This document shows, in pieces, positions 1 to 8,100 of a DNA stretch of 64,000 bases; the first letter of the stretch is position 1; each line of letters starts with the position of its first letter. The translations under genes and the position numbers were made by a program. The notes below the pieces were generated by a model. That model did not search any database. It was not told the origin of the DNA and worked only from the letters and a program-made list of their open reading frames with translations. Origin of the DNA: Bradyrhizobium sp. LLZ17 (GTDB lineage Bacteria; Pseudomonadota; Alphaproteobacteria; Rhizobiales; Xanthobacteraceae); contig NZ_CP165734.1 in assembly GCF_041200145.1 (NCBI RefSeq), forward strand, positions 1,674,001 through 1,738,000. Direction: 5' to 3'.

Positions 1-370
1 CGGCCACCAGCTTGCCATCCTCAGTTTCGAGCCGCGTGGTCCAGACTTGGGTCCGCCTCCCCCGGTGAACCGGGGTCGCGGTCGCGATGATCGTCGCTCC
101 CTCCTTGGCCCCACCAATGAAATTGGTCTTGCTCTCCAGCGTGGTCGTGCCCTTGGCGTCCTCAGGCAGGTTGATCACGGTCGCGGCCGCCCCGACGGAA
201 TCGGCCAGGGCCATCACTGCGCCGCCGTGAATCGTGTGATGAAGGGTGCAGAGATCGGGCCTGACCGTCATCCGCGCCACTACGCGATCCTTCTCGGCTT
301 CGACGAACTCGACGCCCTTGAGCTCGGCGAACGGCATCTTCATCGCCTTAAGTTTCTCGAGCGCCGTCAT
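1..370 (-). CDS. PaaI-type hotdog-fold thioesterase (3' end outside window)
   Basis: The reverse strand encodes 123 residues of a hotdog-fold acyl-CoA thioesterase that runs off the left edge. The visible signature is an HGG motif at about residues 48-50, followed by the long hotdog helix (AVMALADSVG), as in the PaaI/YbgC-like group that hydrolyses aromatic or medium-chain acyl-CoA in the cytoplasm. The ATG at 370 is chosen because a strong ribosome site, GGGAGGAG, lies just upstream. It is the last visible gene of a minus-strand run that starts with the tryptophan catabolic genes, 115 bases after kynureninase, so it may be co-transcribed with them. The actual substrate cannot be told from sequence. 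Confidence 0.8.
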   Translation of the reverse strand, partial: MTALEKLKAMKMPFAELKGVEFVEAEKDRVVARMTVRPDLCTLHHTIHGGAVMALADSVGAAATVINLPEDAKGTTTLESKTNFIGGAKEGATIIATATPVHRGRRTQVWTTRLETEDGKLVA

Positions 371-485
371 CGGATCTCCTCCCAAATGATTTTGTCTCAA
401 CGTGAATGGCTTCGATCAGCAAAGCAATGACGCTGGAGGTAATGGCCTTGCCGTGCTGCACGAGGCCGATCGCGCCCAGCTCAGG

Positions 486-1688
486 CTACGTCACCGCGTT
501 GACCACCTGATATTCCGGCCGGCGCCACATCTCACCGGCAATCACCTCTTCGATGATCTCCGCCGCCCGTACAATCTCGCCTTCGCCGATGTACAATGGC
601 GTGATGCCAAATCGCATGATGTCGGGCGCGCGAAAATCGCCAATCACGCCACGGGCGATCAGGGCCTGCATGGCGGCGTAACCACCGCCGAAGACGAAGG
701 AGACTTGCGAGCCGCGTTGCGCGTGCGCGCGCGGCGTCACCAGCTTCAGGGCCGGGCAGCGGCGCTCGACCTCGGTAATCAGGAGATCACCCAATGCGAG
801 CGAACGCGCGCGTACGTCCGCGATATCAATTTGATCCCAGATATCGAGCGAGGCCTCCAGCGCCGCCATCGCCAGCACCGGCGGCGTACCGACGCGCATG
901 CGCTCGACACCGCCGGCCGCGGCATAGGCCAGATCGAACGCAAACGGCTTCGCGTGCCCCATCCAGCCGGACAGCGCGGCGCGCGCGGAGCCAGCGTGGT
1001 GTGGCGCGACATACAGAAACGCCGGCGCGCCGGGACCGGCATTGAGATATTTGTAGGTGCAACCGGCGGCGAAATCGGCACCGCAGGCTGCAAGATCGAC
1101 CGGCAGCGCGCCGGCCGAATGGGCGAGGTCCCAGACGGTGACGATGCCGAGCGCATGAGCTTTTGCCGTCAGCTTCGCCATATCGTGGCGGCGGCCGGTG
1201 CGGTAATCGACCTCGGTGAGGTAGAGCACCGCGATCTCCTCCGACAGCGCGGCCTCGACCTCTTCTGGCGCCACCAGGCGCAATTGATGCCCGCGTCCGA
1301 GTGTCCCGATCAGGCCTTCGGCCATGTAGAGATCGGTCGGGAAATTGCCTGTGTCCGACAAGATGATCTTGCGTTCCGCCTTCATGTCGAGCGCAGCAGC
1401 GAGCGCCTGATAAACCTTCAGCGACAGCGTATCGCCGATCATCACCGAGCCGGCTTCCGCGCCGATCAGCCGTGCAATGCGGTCGCCGATTTGGCGCGGC
1501 TGCACGTACCAGCCCGCACTATTCCAGGCGCGGATCAGTTCATCGCCCCACTCCGCGGTGATGACGCGACTGACGCGCTCGGCAACCCCCAGCGGCAGCG
1601 CACCGAGCGAATTGCCGTCGAGATAGATCACGCCGTCCGGCAGATGAAACAGCGCCTTGGTGTCCTCGTAGACGCGAAGCTTGGTCAT
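486..1688 (-). CDS. kynU: Kynureninase
   Basis: This is a 400-residue PLP-dependent hydrolase that cleaves L-kynurenine to anthranilate and alanine. The fold-type I pattern is clear: LDGNSLGALP near residues 23-32, a DLAHSAGALPVDL stretch around 187-199, and the PLP-binding lysine in CTYKYLNAGPG at about residue 213. Length matches bacterial KynU. The ATG lies 22 bases beyond the stop of the dioxygenase gene, so both are clearly in one operon with the upstream formamidase-like hydrolase. Together the three supply anthranilate for further breakdown or for tryptophan and quinolone-type products. No anthranilate-processing gene is visible in the window. Confidence 0.95.
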   Translation of the reverse strand: MTKLRVYEDTKALFHLPDGVIYLDGNSLGALPLGVAERVSRVITAEWGDELIRAWNSAGWYVQPRQIGDRIARLIGAEAGSVMIGDTLSLKVYQALAAALDMKAERKIILSDTGNFPTDLYMAEGLIGTLGRGHQLRLVAPEEVEAALSEEIAVLYLTEVDYRTGRRHDMAKLTAKAHALGIVTVWDLAHSAGALPVDLAACGADFAAGCTYKYLNAGPGAPAFLYVAPHHAGSARAALSGWMGHAKPFAFDLAYAAAGGVERMRVGTPPVLAMAALEASLDIWDQIDIADVRARSLALGDLLITEVERRCPALKLVTPRAHAQRGSQVSFVFGGGYAAMQALIARGVIGDFRAPDIMRFGITPLYIGEGEIVRAAEIIEEVIAGEMWRRPEYQVVNAVT

Positions 1689-1710
1689 TGGACATCTCTA
1701 TTGGACATCT

Positions 1711-2550
1711 CTAGAGAATGGTGCGAACGCGCCAGAGTTCGGGGAACAGTTCGATCTCCAGCATGCGCTTGAGATAACTGACGCCGCCAGTGCCGCCAGT
1801 GCCGCGCTTGAAGCCGATGACCCGCTCGACCGTGGTCACGTGATTGAAGCGCCAGCGCCGGAAGTAATCCTCGAAATCGACCAGCTTCTCCGCGACCTCG
1901 TACAGCATCCAATGCGTCTCGGGTGCCTCGTAGACCTGGTGCCAGGCCTGGAGCACGCCCTCGTTGAAGCTGTGGGTCTCGCGGATGTCGCGTGCCAGCA
2001 CCGCGGCCGGCATCTTGAGGCCGTTGCGATCCGCAAGCCGCAGCACCTCGTCATAGAGGCTCGGCGTCGCAAGCTCGGCTTCGAGCAGTTGCATCACCTC
2101 TGCATCATGCGCATGCGGCTTCAGCATCGCGTGATTACGATTGCCGAGCAGATATTCGATCAGGCGGTACTGGAGCGACTGGAAGCCCGAGGACTGGCCG
2201 AGCTTTGAACGGAAGCGCGTGTATTCGCTTGGCGTCATCGTGCGCAGCACGTCCCATGCGCCGTTAAGCTGCTCGAAGATGCGCGACACCCGCGCCAGCA
2301 TCTTCATGGCGGGGGCGACCTCGTCCCGGGAGATCGCGCGGCGCGCAGCCGTCAGCTCGTGGATCGCGAGCCGCATCCACAGCTCCGTGGTCTGATGCTG
2401 GATGATGAACAGCATCTCGTCGTGAGCTTCGGACAGCGGATGCTGCGCGCCGAGAATCGCATCCAGCGCGAGATAATCGCCATAGGACATGCGCCGGGCG
2501 AACTCGGTCTCGGCACCTTCTCTGCTGGGATCGTAACCGCTGGACGTCAT
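1711..2550 (-). CDS. kynA: Tryptophan 2,3-dioxygenase
   Basis: This 279-residue heme enzyme oxidises L-tryptophan to N-formylkynurenine. Family landmarks are present: [10 protein letters not shown] near residues 49-58, whose His52 matches the distal histidine of bacterial [19 protein letters not shown] near 114-129; and the C-terminal [13 protein letters not shown] with the proximal heme histidine, followed by GTGGTGG. The last is the loop that holds the substrate carboxylate. It lies 27 bases after the formamidase-like hydrolase and 22 bases before kynureninase, all on the minus strand, giving the order of the pathway except that the hydrolase comes first. Confidence 0.95.
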   Translation of the reverse strand: MTSSGYDPSREGAETEFARRMSYGDYLALDAILGAQHPLSEAHDEMLFIIQHQTTELWMRLAIHELTAARRAISRDEVAPAMKMLARVSRIFEQLNGAWDVLRTMTPSEYTRFRSKLGQSSGFQSLQYRLIEYLLGNRNHAMLKPHAHDAEVMQLLEAELATPSLYDEVLRLADRNGLKMPAAVLARDIRETHSFNEGVLQAWHQVYEAPETHWMLYEVAEKLVDFEDYFRRWRFNHVTTVERVIGFKRGTGGTGGVSYLKRMLEIELFPELWRVRTIL

Positions 2551-2577
2551 GGCAAGCCCTTTCGATCATCCCTCTCG

Positions 2578-3387
2578 TCAGTCGAGGCCGATCAGGCGCG
2601 CGGTGATCGACGACGAGGGATCCTTCAACCCATCGATCACGGTGAAATGGTTGAGCCCGGGATCGACGACGAGCCGCGTCGGCACGTCAAAACCTGTCCA
2701 GATATTGGCCATCAGATCGGACTGCCGGATGAACTCCGGCCGCTCGCAACCGCCGACCCAGGCGGTGACCGGGGAATGGCCACGCGGCTGATGCAGCGCG
2801 GCGCTCTCGAGCGTGGCTTCCTCCACGGTCATGCGCAGCGTCTCGTTCATCCTGGTCTTGAGCAGCGGCCGCAAGTCGTGCAGCCCGCTGATCGAGAGCG
2901 TGCCGGCAATGCGGTTGTAGACGGCAGGGTCGAGCCCGCTGTCGTCGCACAGCATGCGCGTGACGAGATGACCGCCGGCGGAATGGCCCGCAAGCCGGAT
3001 GGGGCCGGCGGCAACCGAAGCCGCCTTGGCGATTGCGGCGGTGACCTCGGCGGTGATTTCGGAGATGCGGGCGGCCGGGGTCAGCGTGTAGCTCGGCAGC
3101 GCCACGGTCCAGCCATGATGCCGCGCGCCCTCGGCAAGGTCGGTCCAGTCCGACTTGTCGAAGCGCATCCAGTACCCACCATGGATGAAGACGATAAGGC
3201 CCTTGCTGTCGCCGTCGGGCAGGATGAGGTCGAGGCGCTGGCGTTCACGGGAGCCGTAGGCGATGTCGGGACGAAAGCCCTTCAACCCGGCGCGGTAATC
3301 GGCCGCCCGCTCCGCCCACAGCGCCGGCAGCTTCTCGGAGCCCGGGATATGGGCCGAATTGGCGTAAGCATCGTCCCAATCGCGCAT
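2578..3387 (-). CDS. Alpha/beta hydrolase, probable kynurenine formamidase
   Basis: The protein of 269 residues is an alpha/beta hydrolase with an HGGYW oxyanion motif at residues 69-73 and a nucleophile elbow GHSAGG with Ser136. HGGxW is typical of the eukaryotic-type arylformamidase and esterase group, distinct from the metal-dependent cyclase-like KynB. A late VVDPGLNHF segment supplies the likely catalytic Asp and His. As the first gene of an operon with tryptophan dioxygenase and kynureninase, it most plausibly removes formate from N-formylkynurenine. The function is inferred from context plus the motif; another esterase role cannot be excluded. The start at 3387 follows the promoter region with a 12-base palindrome. 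Confidence 0.82.
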   Translation of the reverse strand: MRDWDDAYANSAHIPGSEKLPALWAERAADYRAGLKGFRPDIAYGSRERQRLDLILPDGDSKGLIVFIHGGYWMRFDKSDWTDLAEGARHHGWTVALPSYTLTPAARISEITAEVTAAIAKAASVAAGPIRLAGHSAGGHLVTRMLCDDSGLDPAVYNRIAGTLSISGLHDLRPLLKTRMNETLRMTVEEATLESAALHQPRGHSPVTAWVGGCERPEFIRQSDLMANIWTGFDVPTRLVVDPGLNHFTVIDGLKDPSSSITARLIGLD

Positions 3388-3466
3388 CGTTACTTCCCCG
3401 GCGGACTCAAGGCCTTGCGATCAGGCGCCAGTCTGCCACCGGCTGAGCCAGCATCCTAGTCTTTAT

Positions 3467-3478
3467 TTTAAGCTTAAA
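3467..3478. promoter_or_regulatory. Candidate operator upstream of the kynurenine operon
   Basis: A perfect 12-base palindrome, TTTAAGCTTAAA, sits in an AT-rich island 80-90 bases upstream of the first kyn gene, in otherwise GC-rich DNA. Position and symmetry fit a dimeric regulator site over the promoter. Which regulator binds is unknown; no regulator gene for this operon is in the window. Confidence 0.45.
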
Positions 3479-3509
3479 GTATCTTGGTGAGCCGGTGGAT
3501 TGGGCAGCC

Positions 3510-3597
3510 CGTCATTGCGAGCGTAGCGAAGCAATCCAGACTGCCTCCGCGGGCGGCGGTCTGGATTGCTTCGTCGCGAGGGCTCCTCGGAATGACG
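3510..3597. repeat. Palindromic intergenic repeat, family A, copy 1
   Basis: An 88-base imperfect palindrome whose arms start CGTCATTGCGAGCG and end as the complement, ...AATGACG. It contains the core GAAGCAATCCAGA and its inverse TCTGGATTGCTTC around a GC-rich centre. Two further copies lie at 17190-17269 and 22410-22496. It sits between the kyn promoter and the end of the M20 peptidase gene. It is non-coding and resembles the dispersed REP/RIME-like elements known in Bradyrhizobium. Confidence 0.85.
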
Positions 3598-3608
3598 GCA
3601 GAAGGCCC

Positions 3609-4886
3609 CTACGCCTGCTCCACCCCGCACCACTCCGCGATGAACAGCGCCATGGCCTTGGTCGTCTTCTTCAGCGACTCCAGCTCGACATATTCGTTGA
3701 AGCCGTGCATCTCGCCGCCGCTCGCGCCAAAGCAGAGGCTGGGGATGCCGTAATTGAGGCCGTAGAAGCGGGTGTCGGTGAGTGCAGTGAACACCAGGTC
3801 TTCGACCGCGCCGCCATAGACCTTGTTGAAAGCCTTGCCAAATGCAGCTTCGGGCGCCGCCGCGTCGGTCAGTTCATAACCTTCCGACAGGAAGCCCGAC
3901 CATTCGATCTCCGGCGGATTGTTGGCGAGGAAGCGGTGATTGCGTGAGGCGGCGGCGACGCAAGCCAGAATTTCCTTCTGGTGATCGGCCACCGACCAGC
4001 CCGGCAGGATCGCGATACGACAGTCGACATCGCACCACGCCGGCACGCTGGACGCCCAGTCGCCGCCCTTGATGATGCCGGGATTGAAGTTGATGGGATG
4101 GTTCAGCGCCTTGAAATAACGATCGGCCTTCGCGCGCTCGTTCCACTCGATCTCGAGCTTTTGCAGGGCATGGACGAGATGATACGCCGCCATGATCGCA
4201 TTCGACCCCGAGCCGGCAAAGGCGACATGGGTCGGATGCCCCTTCACACGCAGGCGAAACCAGATTACGCCGACCTGCGAGCGGACCATCTTGCCGCCGG
4301 TCGGCTCCGGGATAAAGCAGGCGTCTGCCCGGTAGCCGCGCTGAAGCGTCGAGAGCGCACCGACCCCGGTGCTCTCCTCCTCGATCACGGATTGGAAGTG
4401 AATTCGCGCCGTCGGCTTGGAAACCTGCGGCCTCGATCGCATCGAGCGCTGGAGCGCGCCGATCGTGCCGGATTTCATGTCACAGGCGCCGCGTCCGAAC
4501 ATCTTGCTGTCCTTGATGACCGGCGAGAAGGGCGGCGTCTCCCACAATTCCAGCGGCCCGGCCGGAACCACGTCGCAGTGCCCCTGGAGGATCAGCGACT
4601 TGCCGCCATTGCTCCGCGGACGGTAGGTCCCGACCACCGAACGTGCTTTGGAGAAGTCGTGCTCGATCGGTCCGAACCCGCGCAAATCCTTGAGATCGTC
4701 GACATGGATGTGCCAGTCGTCGACCTCATAGCCGCGCTCGCGCAGGAGATCGCCGATCATGTCCTGGCACGGTCCCTCGGCCCCGCGGGTCGAAGGGATC
4801 GCGACGAAATCACGTGTGGTCGCAAGCTGGGCTTCGAAGCCGGCATCGACGGCGTCGAGAATCCGCTGCTGCGTATCGGGGTTCAT
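3609..4886 (-). CDS. M20 family ArgE/DapE-like deacylase
   Basis: The protein of 425 residues is a zinc-dependent amidohydrolase of the M20 family that removes acyl or aminoacyl groups from amino acid derivatives in the cytoplasm. The metal-site motifs are in order: LQGHCDVVPAG (His103, Asp105), GRGACDMKSG (Asp136), and IEEEST (Glu170/171, the general base and ligand). The dimerisation lid lies roughly at residues 205-320. Length fits acetylornithine deacetylase and succinyl-diaminopimelate desuccinylase relatives. The exact substrate is not resolved; there is no arginine or lysine pathway gene beside it. It stands alone, with a palindromic repeat after its stop. Confidence 0.85.
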   Translation of the reverse strand: MNPDTQQRILDAVDAGFEAQLATTRDFVAIPSTRGAEGPCQDMIGDLLRERGYEVDDWHIHVDDLKDLRGFGPIEHDFSKARSVVGTYRPRSNGGKSLILQGHCDVVPAGPLELWETPPFSPVIKDSKMFGRGACDMKSGTIGALQRSMRSRPQVSKPTARIHFQSVIEEESTGVGALSTLQRGYRADACFIPEPTGGKMVRSQVGVIWFRLRVKGHPTHVAFAGSGSNAIMAAYHLVHALQKLEIEWNERAKADRYFKALNHPINFNPGIIKGGDWASSVPAWCDVDCRIAILPGWSVADHQKEILACVAAASRNHRFLANNPPEIEWSGFLSEGYELTDAAAPEAAFGKAFNKVYGGAVEDLVFTALTDTRFYGLNYGIPSLCFGASGGEMHGFNEYVELESLKKTTKAMALFIAEWCGVEQA

Positions 4887-4938
4887 CAGGCTACTCCGGG
4901 CATCCAGTTGATCGAAGGAGCGCCCAAACTAGCCGATT

Positions 4939-5664
4939 TCAACCGTTCGGGTACTCCACAAAATAGGCCTCCCGCAATGCATCTTCGAGCAGTCGGCCTT
5001 CCGAATAGCTATTCAACGTCGCCGGTCGCGTGACACCGTCGAGCAGGCGCGGGCACGGTTCGGGCGCGCCGAGCACACTGCGCACGGGAATGCGCTCGGC
5101 ATAGATCGGCAAGGCGTAATCTTCGTCGTCGTCCGCAACACCCTTGGCGCGGATTTTTGCCGAGGCCTCCTCGATCTCCATCGCGATAAAGGAGGTCGCC
5201 TTGATCTCCTGGCTGTTGCTCTGGCGCAGGCTCGCGGTGCGACCTGGGAAGAAGCGGTCGACCATCGCGATTACCGCGCGCGCTTTCTCCTCGGGGTCGG
5301 TGACGAGATAGGCGGTGCCGAACGCCATCGCCGCGCGGTAATCCGCGGAGTGGTTGAAGCCGCAGCGCGCCAGCACGAGGCTGTCGAGATGGGCGACGGT
5401 CAGGCAGACCCGCTCGCCTTTGGTCTGGTTGCGCAGCATGCGGCTGGCGCTGCTCCCATGCCAATACAGCCTTGTTCCCTCGCGCCAGAAGAACGTCGGT
5501 GTGCAGTAGGGCTGTCCGTCGATCGCATAGGAGACGTGGCAGAGCATTGCGGAATCCAGGATGCGATGAACGGTATCGTGATCGTAGAAGCCGCGATCGT
5601 GAAGGCGTTTGACCTGGTTGCGCGCGGAGGTCGGATAGGAATTTGAGGTCTCAGCTTGGCTCAC
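4939..5664 (-). CDS. Pyridoxamine 5'-phosphate oxidase-fold flavoprotein
   Basis: A 241-residue protein of the PNPOx-like split-barrel family. The first half carries the FMN-site pattern (HVSYAIDGQPYCTPTFFW, then YWHGSSASRMLRNQ), and the second half is an extension rich in acidic residues. The reading frame stays open far upstream, but GTG at 5664 is chosen because AGGAG stands 8 bases before it and homology-like sequence begins there. It is transcribed divergently from a MocR/PdxR-type regulator only 75 bases away. Such regulators sense PLP, so a link to vitamin B6 or another cofactor amine is likely. It may bind FMN, F420 or heme rather than act as a true PNP oxidase. Confidence 0.8.
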   Translation of the reverse strand: MSQAETSNSYPTSARNQVKRLHDRGFYDHDTVHRILDSAMLCHVSYAIDGQPYCTPTFFWREGTRLYWHGSSASRMLRNQTKGERVCLTVAHLDSLVLARCGFNHSADYRAAMAFGTAYLVTDPEEKARAVIAMVDRFFPGRTASLRQSNSQEIKATSFIAMEIEEASAKIRAKGVADDDEDYALPIYAERIPVRSVLGAPEPCPRLLDGVTRPATLNSYSEGRLLEDALREAYFVEYPNG

Positions 5665-5677
5665 GGCCGCTCCTGTC

Positions 5678-5739
5678 GGAATTGGTAGAACGCCAGGCCA
5701 GTTGTAGCGGCGGATTTGGTCTGCGATAGTGCCAATTCC
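5678..5739. promoter_or_regulatory. Divergent promoter region with inverted repeat GGAATTGG / CCAATTCC
   Basis: GGAATTGG at 5678-5685 and its exact inverse complement CCAATTCC at 5732-5739 flank 46 bases between the two divergent genes. The second arm abuts the ATG of the MocR-type gene. A shorter partner, TTTGG at 5715-5719, lies between them. This is a plausible binding region for the adjacent regulator, with autorepression if the protein covers its own start. Confidence 0.4.
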
Positions 5740-7212
5740 ATGCAAAAAAGTCCGACCAATTTTGGCCTCTCGCCGGCGAAGGCCGAGCTGCCCCTGGACC
5801 TCACCGGGCCTCACATCACCGCCGCGGCCTCCGCGGCGCACCGGCTCTACCAGGCCCTGTGCGAGATGATCGTTGGAGGTCTCGTCAAGCCCGGCGAGCC
5901 GCTGCCGCCGTCGCGAACGCTGGCAAGACAAACGGGCTTCCGGCGAAACGCCGTGGTCACGGCCTATGAGCGCCTGATCGCCGACGGCTTGGCCGAGGCG
6001 ACGGTCGGCTCCGGCACCTTCGTCGCGGCGCGCATCCCGGCCCGCGCAGCCCCACCGAAAAGATCGAAGGCGATGATCGAAGCACCGCAACAGGGCGCGC
6101 TCTCGCTCGGCTGCACCCATATCGACCAGCGCGCGGTGCAGCGCTTTCGCGCCTTCGTCGGCCGGCGCATGCGCGCCTTTGGTACCGAGCATCTCCACTA
6201 CGGCGATCCGCGCGGCAGCCGCGAGCTGCGTGCGGCGATCGCCGATCATTTGTTGTCGGCGCGGGGGCTACGCTGTGACCCCGACCAGATCATGCTGACC
6301 TCCGGCACGCTGCATACGCTCCGCATCGTGCTCGGCACCATTCTGGAGGCGAACGACCAGGTCTGGTGTGAGGACCCCGGCTATCCAATCGCGCGCAGGA
6401 CCATCGCACAGTGCGGCTACCGCGCAGTCTCCGTTCCTGTCGACGCGCACGGGCTGCACATCGCGAAGGGACGCACGATGGCTCCCTCTGCGCGCGCGGC
6501 CTACGTGACGCCGTCGCACCAATTTCCACTGGGTGTGCAAATGTCGATGCCGCGGCGGCTCGAACTGCTGGACTGGGCGAAGCGGGCCGGAGCCTTCGTG
6601 TTCGAGGACGATTACGACAGCGAGTTCCGTTATGACGGTGCGCCGCTGATGTCGCTCGCCGGTATCGACCAGCTCCAGCGCGTGATCTACATGGGTACGT
6701 TCGCCAAAACGCTGTTTCCGGGCTTGCGCATCGGCTATTGCGCCCTCCCCGAGCGCATCATCGCGGATGTCGCCGCGGCTCGCGCGGCACTCGACCGCTT
6801 TCCCGGAACGCTGATGGAAGGCGCGGTGGCCGATATGCTGAATTCCGGCGTATTCGCGGCAAACCTGAAGCGCGTGCGAAAACTCTATCGTGAGGCGCGC
6901 GACGCGCTGGCCGAGACGCTCGAAGCCGCATCAGACGGGGCACTGTCGGTACCGGTGCCCTCGCAAGGCCTGCACCTGGTCGCGCGATTCGATCCGTCAG
7001 TTGCTCCTGCGATTGCGGCGGAGGCGAAACAGGCGGCGGGCACGGAAGGCTGGCTGCTCGCCGATACCTACGCGCGAGCGCGGCCCTTGCCGGGCTTCGT
7101 GCTTGGATTTTCCGGGCATGCGGTTCCGCAACTCGTCGCCTGCGCCGCGCGACTTGCGCGGGAATCGCGCGCTGCCCTGCGCGGCAAAGGCAGATCGACC
7201 CGGCGGGCGTGA
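5740..7212 (+). CDS. MocR/PdxR-type transcriptional regulator (GntR HTH plus aminotransferase domain)
   Basis: The product has 490 residues from the ATG at 5740. The N-terminus (about 20-90) is a GntR winged helix with LYQALCEMIVGG and PPSRTLARQTGFRRNAVVTAYERLIADG. The C-terminus (about 110-480) is an aspartate-aminotransferase-fold PLP domain with YGDPRGSRELRAAIADHL, EDDYDSEFRYDG and the Schiff-base lysine in MGTFAKTLFPGLRIGY. Members of this family bind PLP as effector and usually control a neighbouring gene. Here the divergent partner is a PNP-oxidase-fold protein, matching the known PdxR theme. A TTG 24 bases upstream in frame is an alternative start, but it would put the candidate operator inside the gene. 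Confidence 0.88.
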   Translation: MQKSPTNFGLSPAKAELPLDLTGPHITAAASAAHRLYQALCEMIVGGLVKPGEPLPPSRTLARQTGFRRNAVVTAYERLIADGLAEATVGSGTFVAARIPARAAPPKRSKAMIEAPQQGALSLGCTHIDQRAVQRFRAFVGRRMRAFGTEHLHYGDPRGSRELRAAIADHLLSARGLRCDPDQIMLTSGTLHTLRIVLGTILEANDQVWCEDPGYPIARRTIAQCGYRAVSVPVDAHGLHIAKGRTMAPSARAAYVTPSHQFPLGVQMSMPRRLELLDWAKRAGAFVFEDDYDSEFRYDGAPLMSLAGIDQLQRVIYMGTFAKTLFPGLRIGYCALPERIIADVAAARAALDRFPGTLMEGAVADMLNSGVFAANLKRVRKLYREARDALAETLEAASDGALSVPVPSQGLHLVARFDPSVAPAIAAEAKQAAGTEGWLLADTYARARPLPGFVLGFSGHAVPQLVACAARLARESRAALRGKGRSTRRA

Positions 7213-7279
7213 CGAAGGTTCACTATCAGAATCGCGCGCTGCCTCCTACATTGCGGCATCGATGCCGGGATCTCACACC

Positions 7280-7525
7280 ATGCTGCTGCGCGTTGCGACT
7301 AGCCTCCCGCTCCTCATCGCCCTGGCGCTTGCGACCGCGGCGCGCGCGGGCACGGTCGGACGCGAACAGGATATCGTCGATCTCAAGCTCGGCCAGCGCG
7401 TGCAGGTGGATGACGGAACCTGCCCGGCCGGACAGGTCAAGGAAGTGCGCGGCGCGAAGATGACTAACCAAGGCGTCTCGCGGACCACCTCCTGCGTGGC
7501 GCGGTTCGGTCCCAAGTCGAAATGA
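7280..7525 (+). CDS. Small secreted protein of unknown function
   Basis: The 81-residue product begins with a clear signal peptide (MLLRVATSLPLLIALALATAARA, cleavage after ARA). The mature part of about 58 residues carries two cysteines, DGTCPAG and TTSCVARF, which could form one disulfide, and it ends with a basic KSK tail. An ATG 18 bases upstream in frame is an alternative start, but the hydrophobic stretch starts at 7280. It follows the MocR-type gene on the same strand with a gap of 67 bases, and converges with the next small secreted gene. I do not recognise a named function; a periplasmic or cell-surface role is inferred only from the signal. Confidence 0.65.
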   Translation: MLLRVATSLPLLIALALATAARAGTVGREQDIVDLKLGQRVQVDDGTCPAGQVKEVRGAKMTNQGVSRTTSCVARFGPKSK

Positions 7526-7537
7526 CGAGCTGAAGCG

Positions 7538-7900
7538 TTACTTGGCCGGGTCGAACATGCACTGCAAGGTCGGCTTGGCGATCTTGGTGAAGGTAGGCCC
7601 AATCTCGTTCTGCTTGGATGACGGTATCCAATCCGTCTCGATTGTCGGCACGCCCGTCTCGCTGATGCCGCGCAACAGCGCTTCGCGCAGGTCGCGATCC
7701 TCGACGACGGCGGCGGCATGATCATGCAGGCAACCGCAGACCTCTTCCGGGTGCTCCCAGCGCCCGAGCATGCGCGGCGCGCATTGCCTGACGAATTCGG
7801 TACGCGGATCAGGTAGTCTGGAGGGGGAGCGCACCTGCGCCTGGACGGAACTGATCGTCAGAAAGGACATGAGCGCTGCGGCGCAGAGACGAACAAGCAT
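7538..7900 (-). CDS. Small secreted cysteine-containing protein of unknown function
   Basis: This 120-residue product has an N-terminal signal peptide (MLVRLCAAALMSFLTISSVQAQ, probable cleavage after AQA/AQ). The mature region carries four cysteines (QCAPR, CGC, LQCMF), suggesting disulfides in the periplasm. The pattern FVRQCAPRMLGRWEHPEEVCGCLHD, read as two pieces around the CGC, recalls helical Cys-pair proteins, but no catalytic motif is seen. It is convergent with the small secreted gene ending at 7525 (13 bases apart) and is followed by another tiny secreted protein upstream. Unknown function. Confidence 0.65.
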   Translation of the reverse strand: MLVRLCAAALMSFLTISSVQAQVRSPSRLPDPRTEFVRQCAPRMLGRWEHPEEVCGCLHDHAAAVVEDRDLREALLRGISETGVPTIETDWIPSSKQNEIGPTFTKIAKPTLQCMFDPAK

Positions 7901-7935
7901 GATGGCCTTTACCGGCTGATTTTCTTATTGAGGGA

Positions 7936-8100
7936 TCAGAAGCGCGCGGCGACAACAATTGGTTGCGGCGCCGTGGTCGTCACCGGCGAGCCGCTATACT
8001 GGAATGTGCCGACGCCCGGCAGACTACCGTCGGGAGTGCCTGCAAAGGAGGAGCCGACGAGCACGAAGCCAAAAGCAAGGATCAGGCTGAGTGCGCGCAT
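7936..8100 (-). CDS. Tiny secreted peptide of unknown function
   Basis: A 54-residue product that is mostly signal peptide (MRALSLILAFGFVLVGSSFAG), leaving about 34 mature residues rich in Gly, Thr, Pro and Val. The ATG at 8100 is favoured because GGAG lies 8-11 bases before it. The open frame runs further upstream, but the extra residues look like out-of-frame sequence. The mature peptide has no cysteine. It lies 35 bases before the next minus-strand secreted gene and may be co-transcribed with it. Function unknown; secreted peptides of this kind are common but uncharacterised in bradyrhizobia. Confidence 0.6.
   Translation of the reverse strand: MRALSLILAFGFVLVGSSFAGTPDGSLPGVGTFQYSGSPVTTTAPQPIVVAARF

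Noticed and set aside
5665..6249. Upstream extension of the PNP-oxidase-fold frame (436 residues in total)
   Set aside because: The extra part lies antisense to the MocR-type gene, is Arg/Ala-rich and lacks a ribosome site; GTG at 5664 has AGGAG and family sequence begins there.
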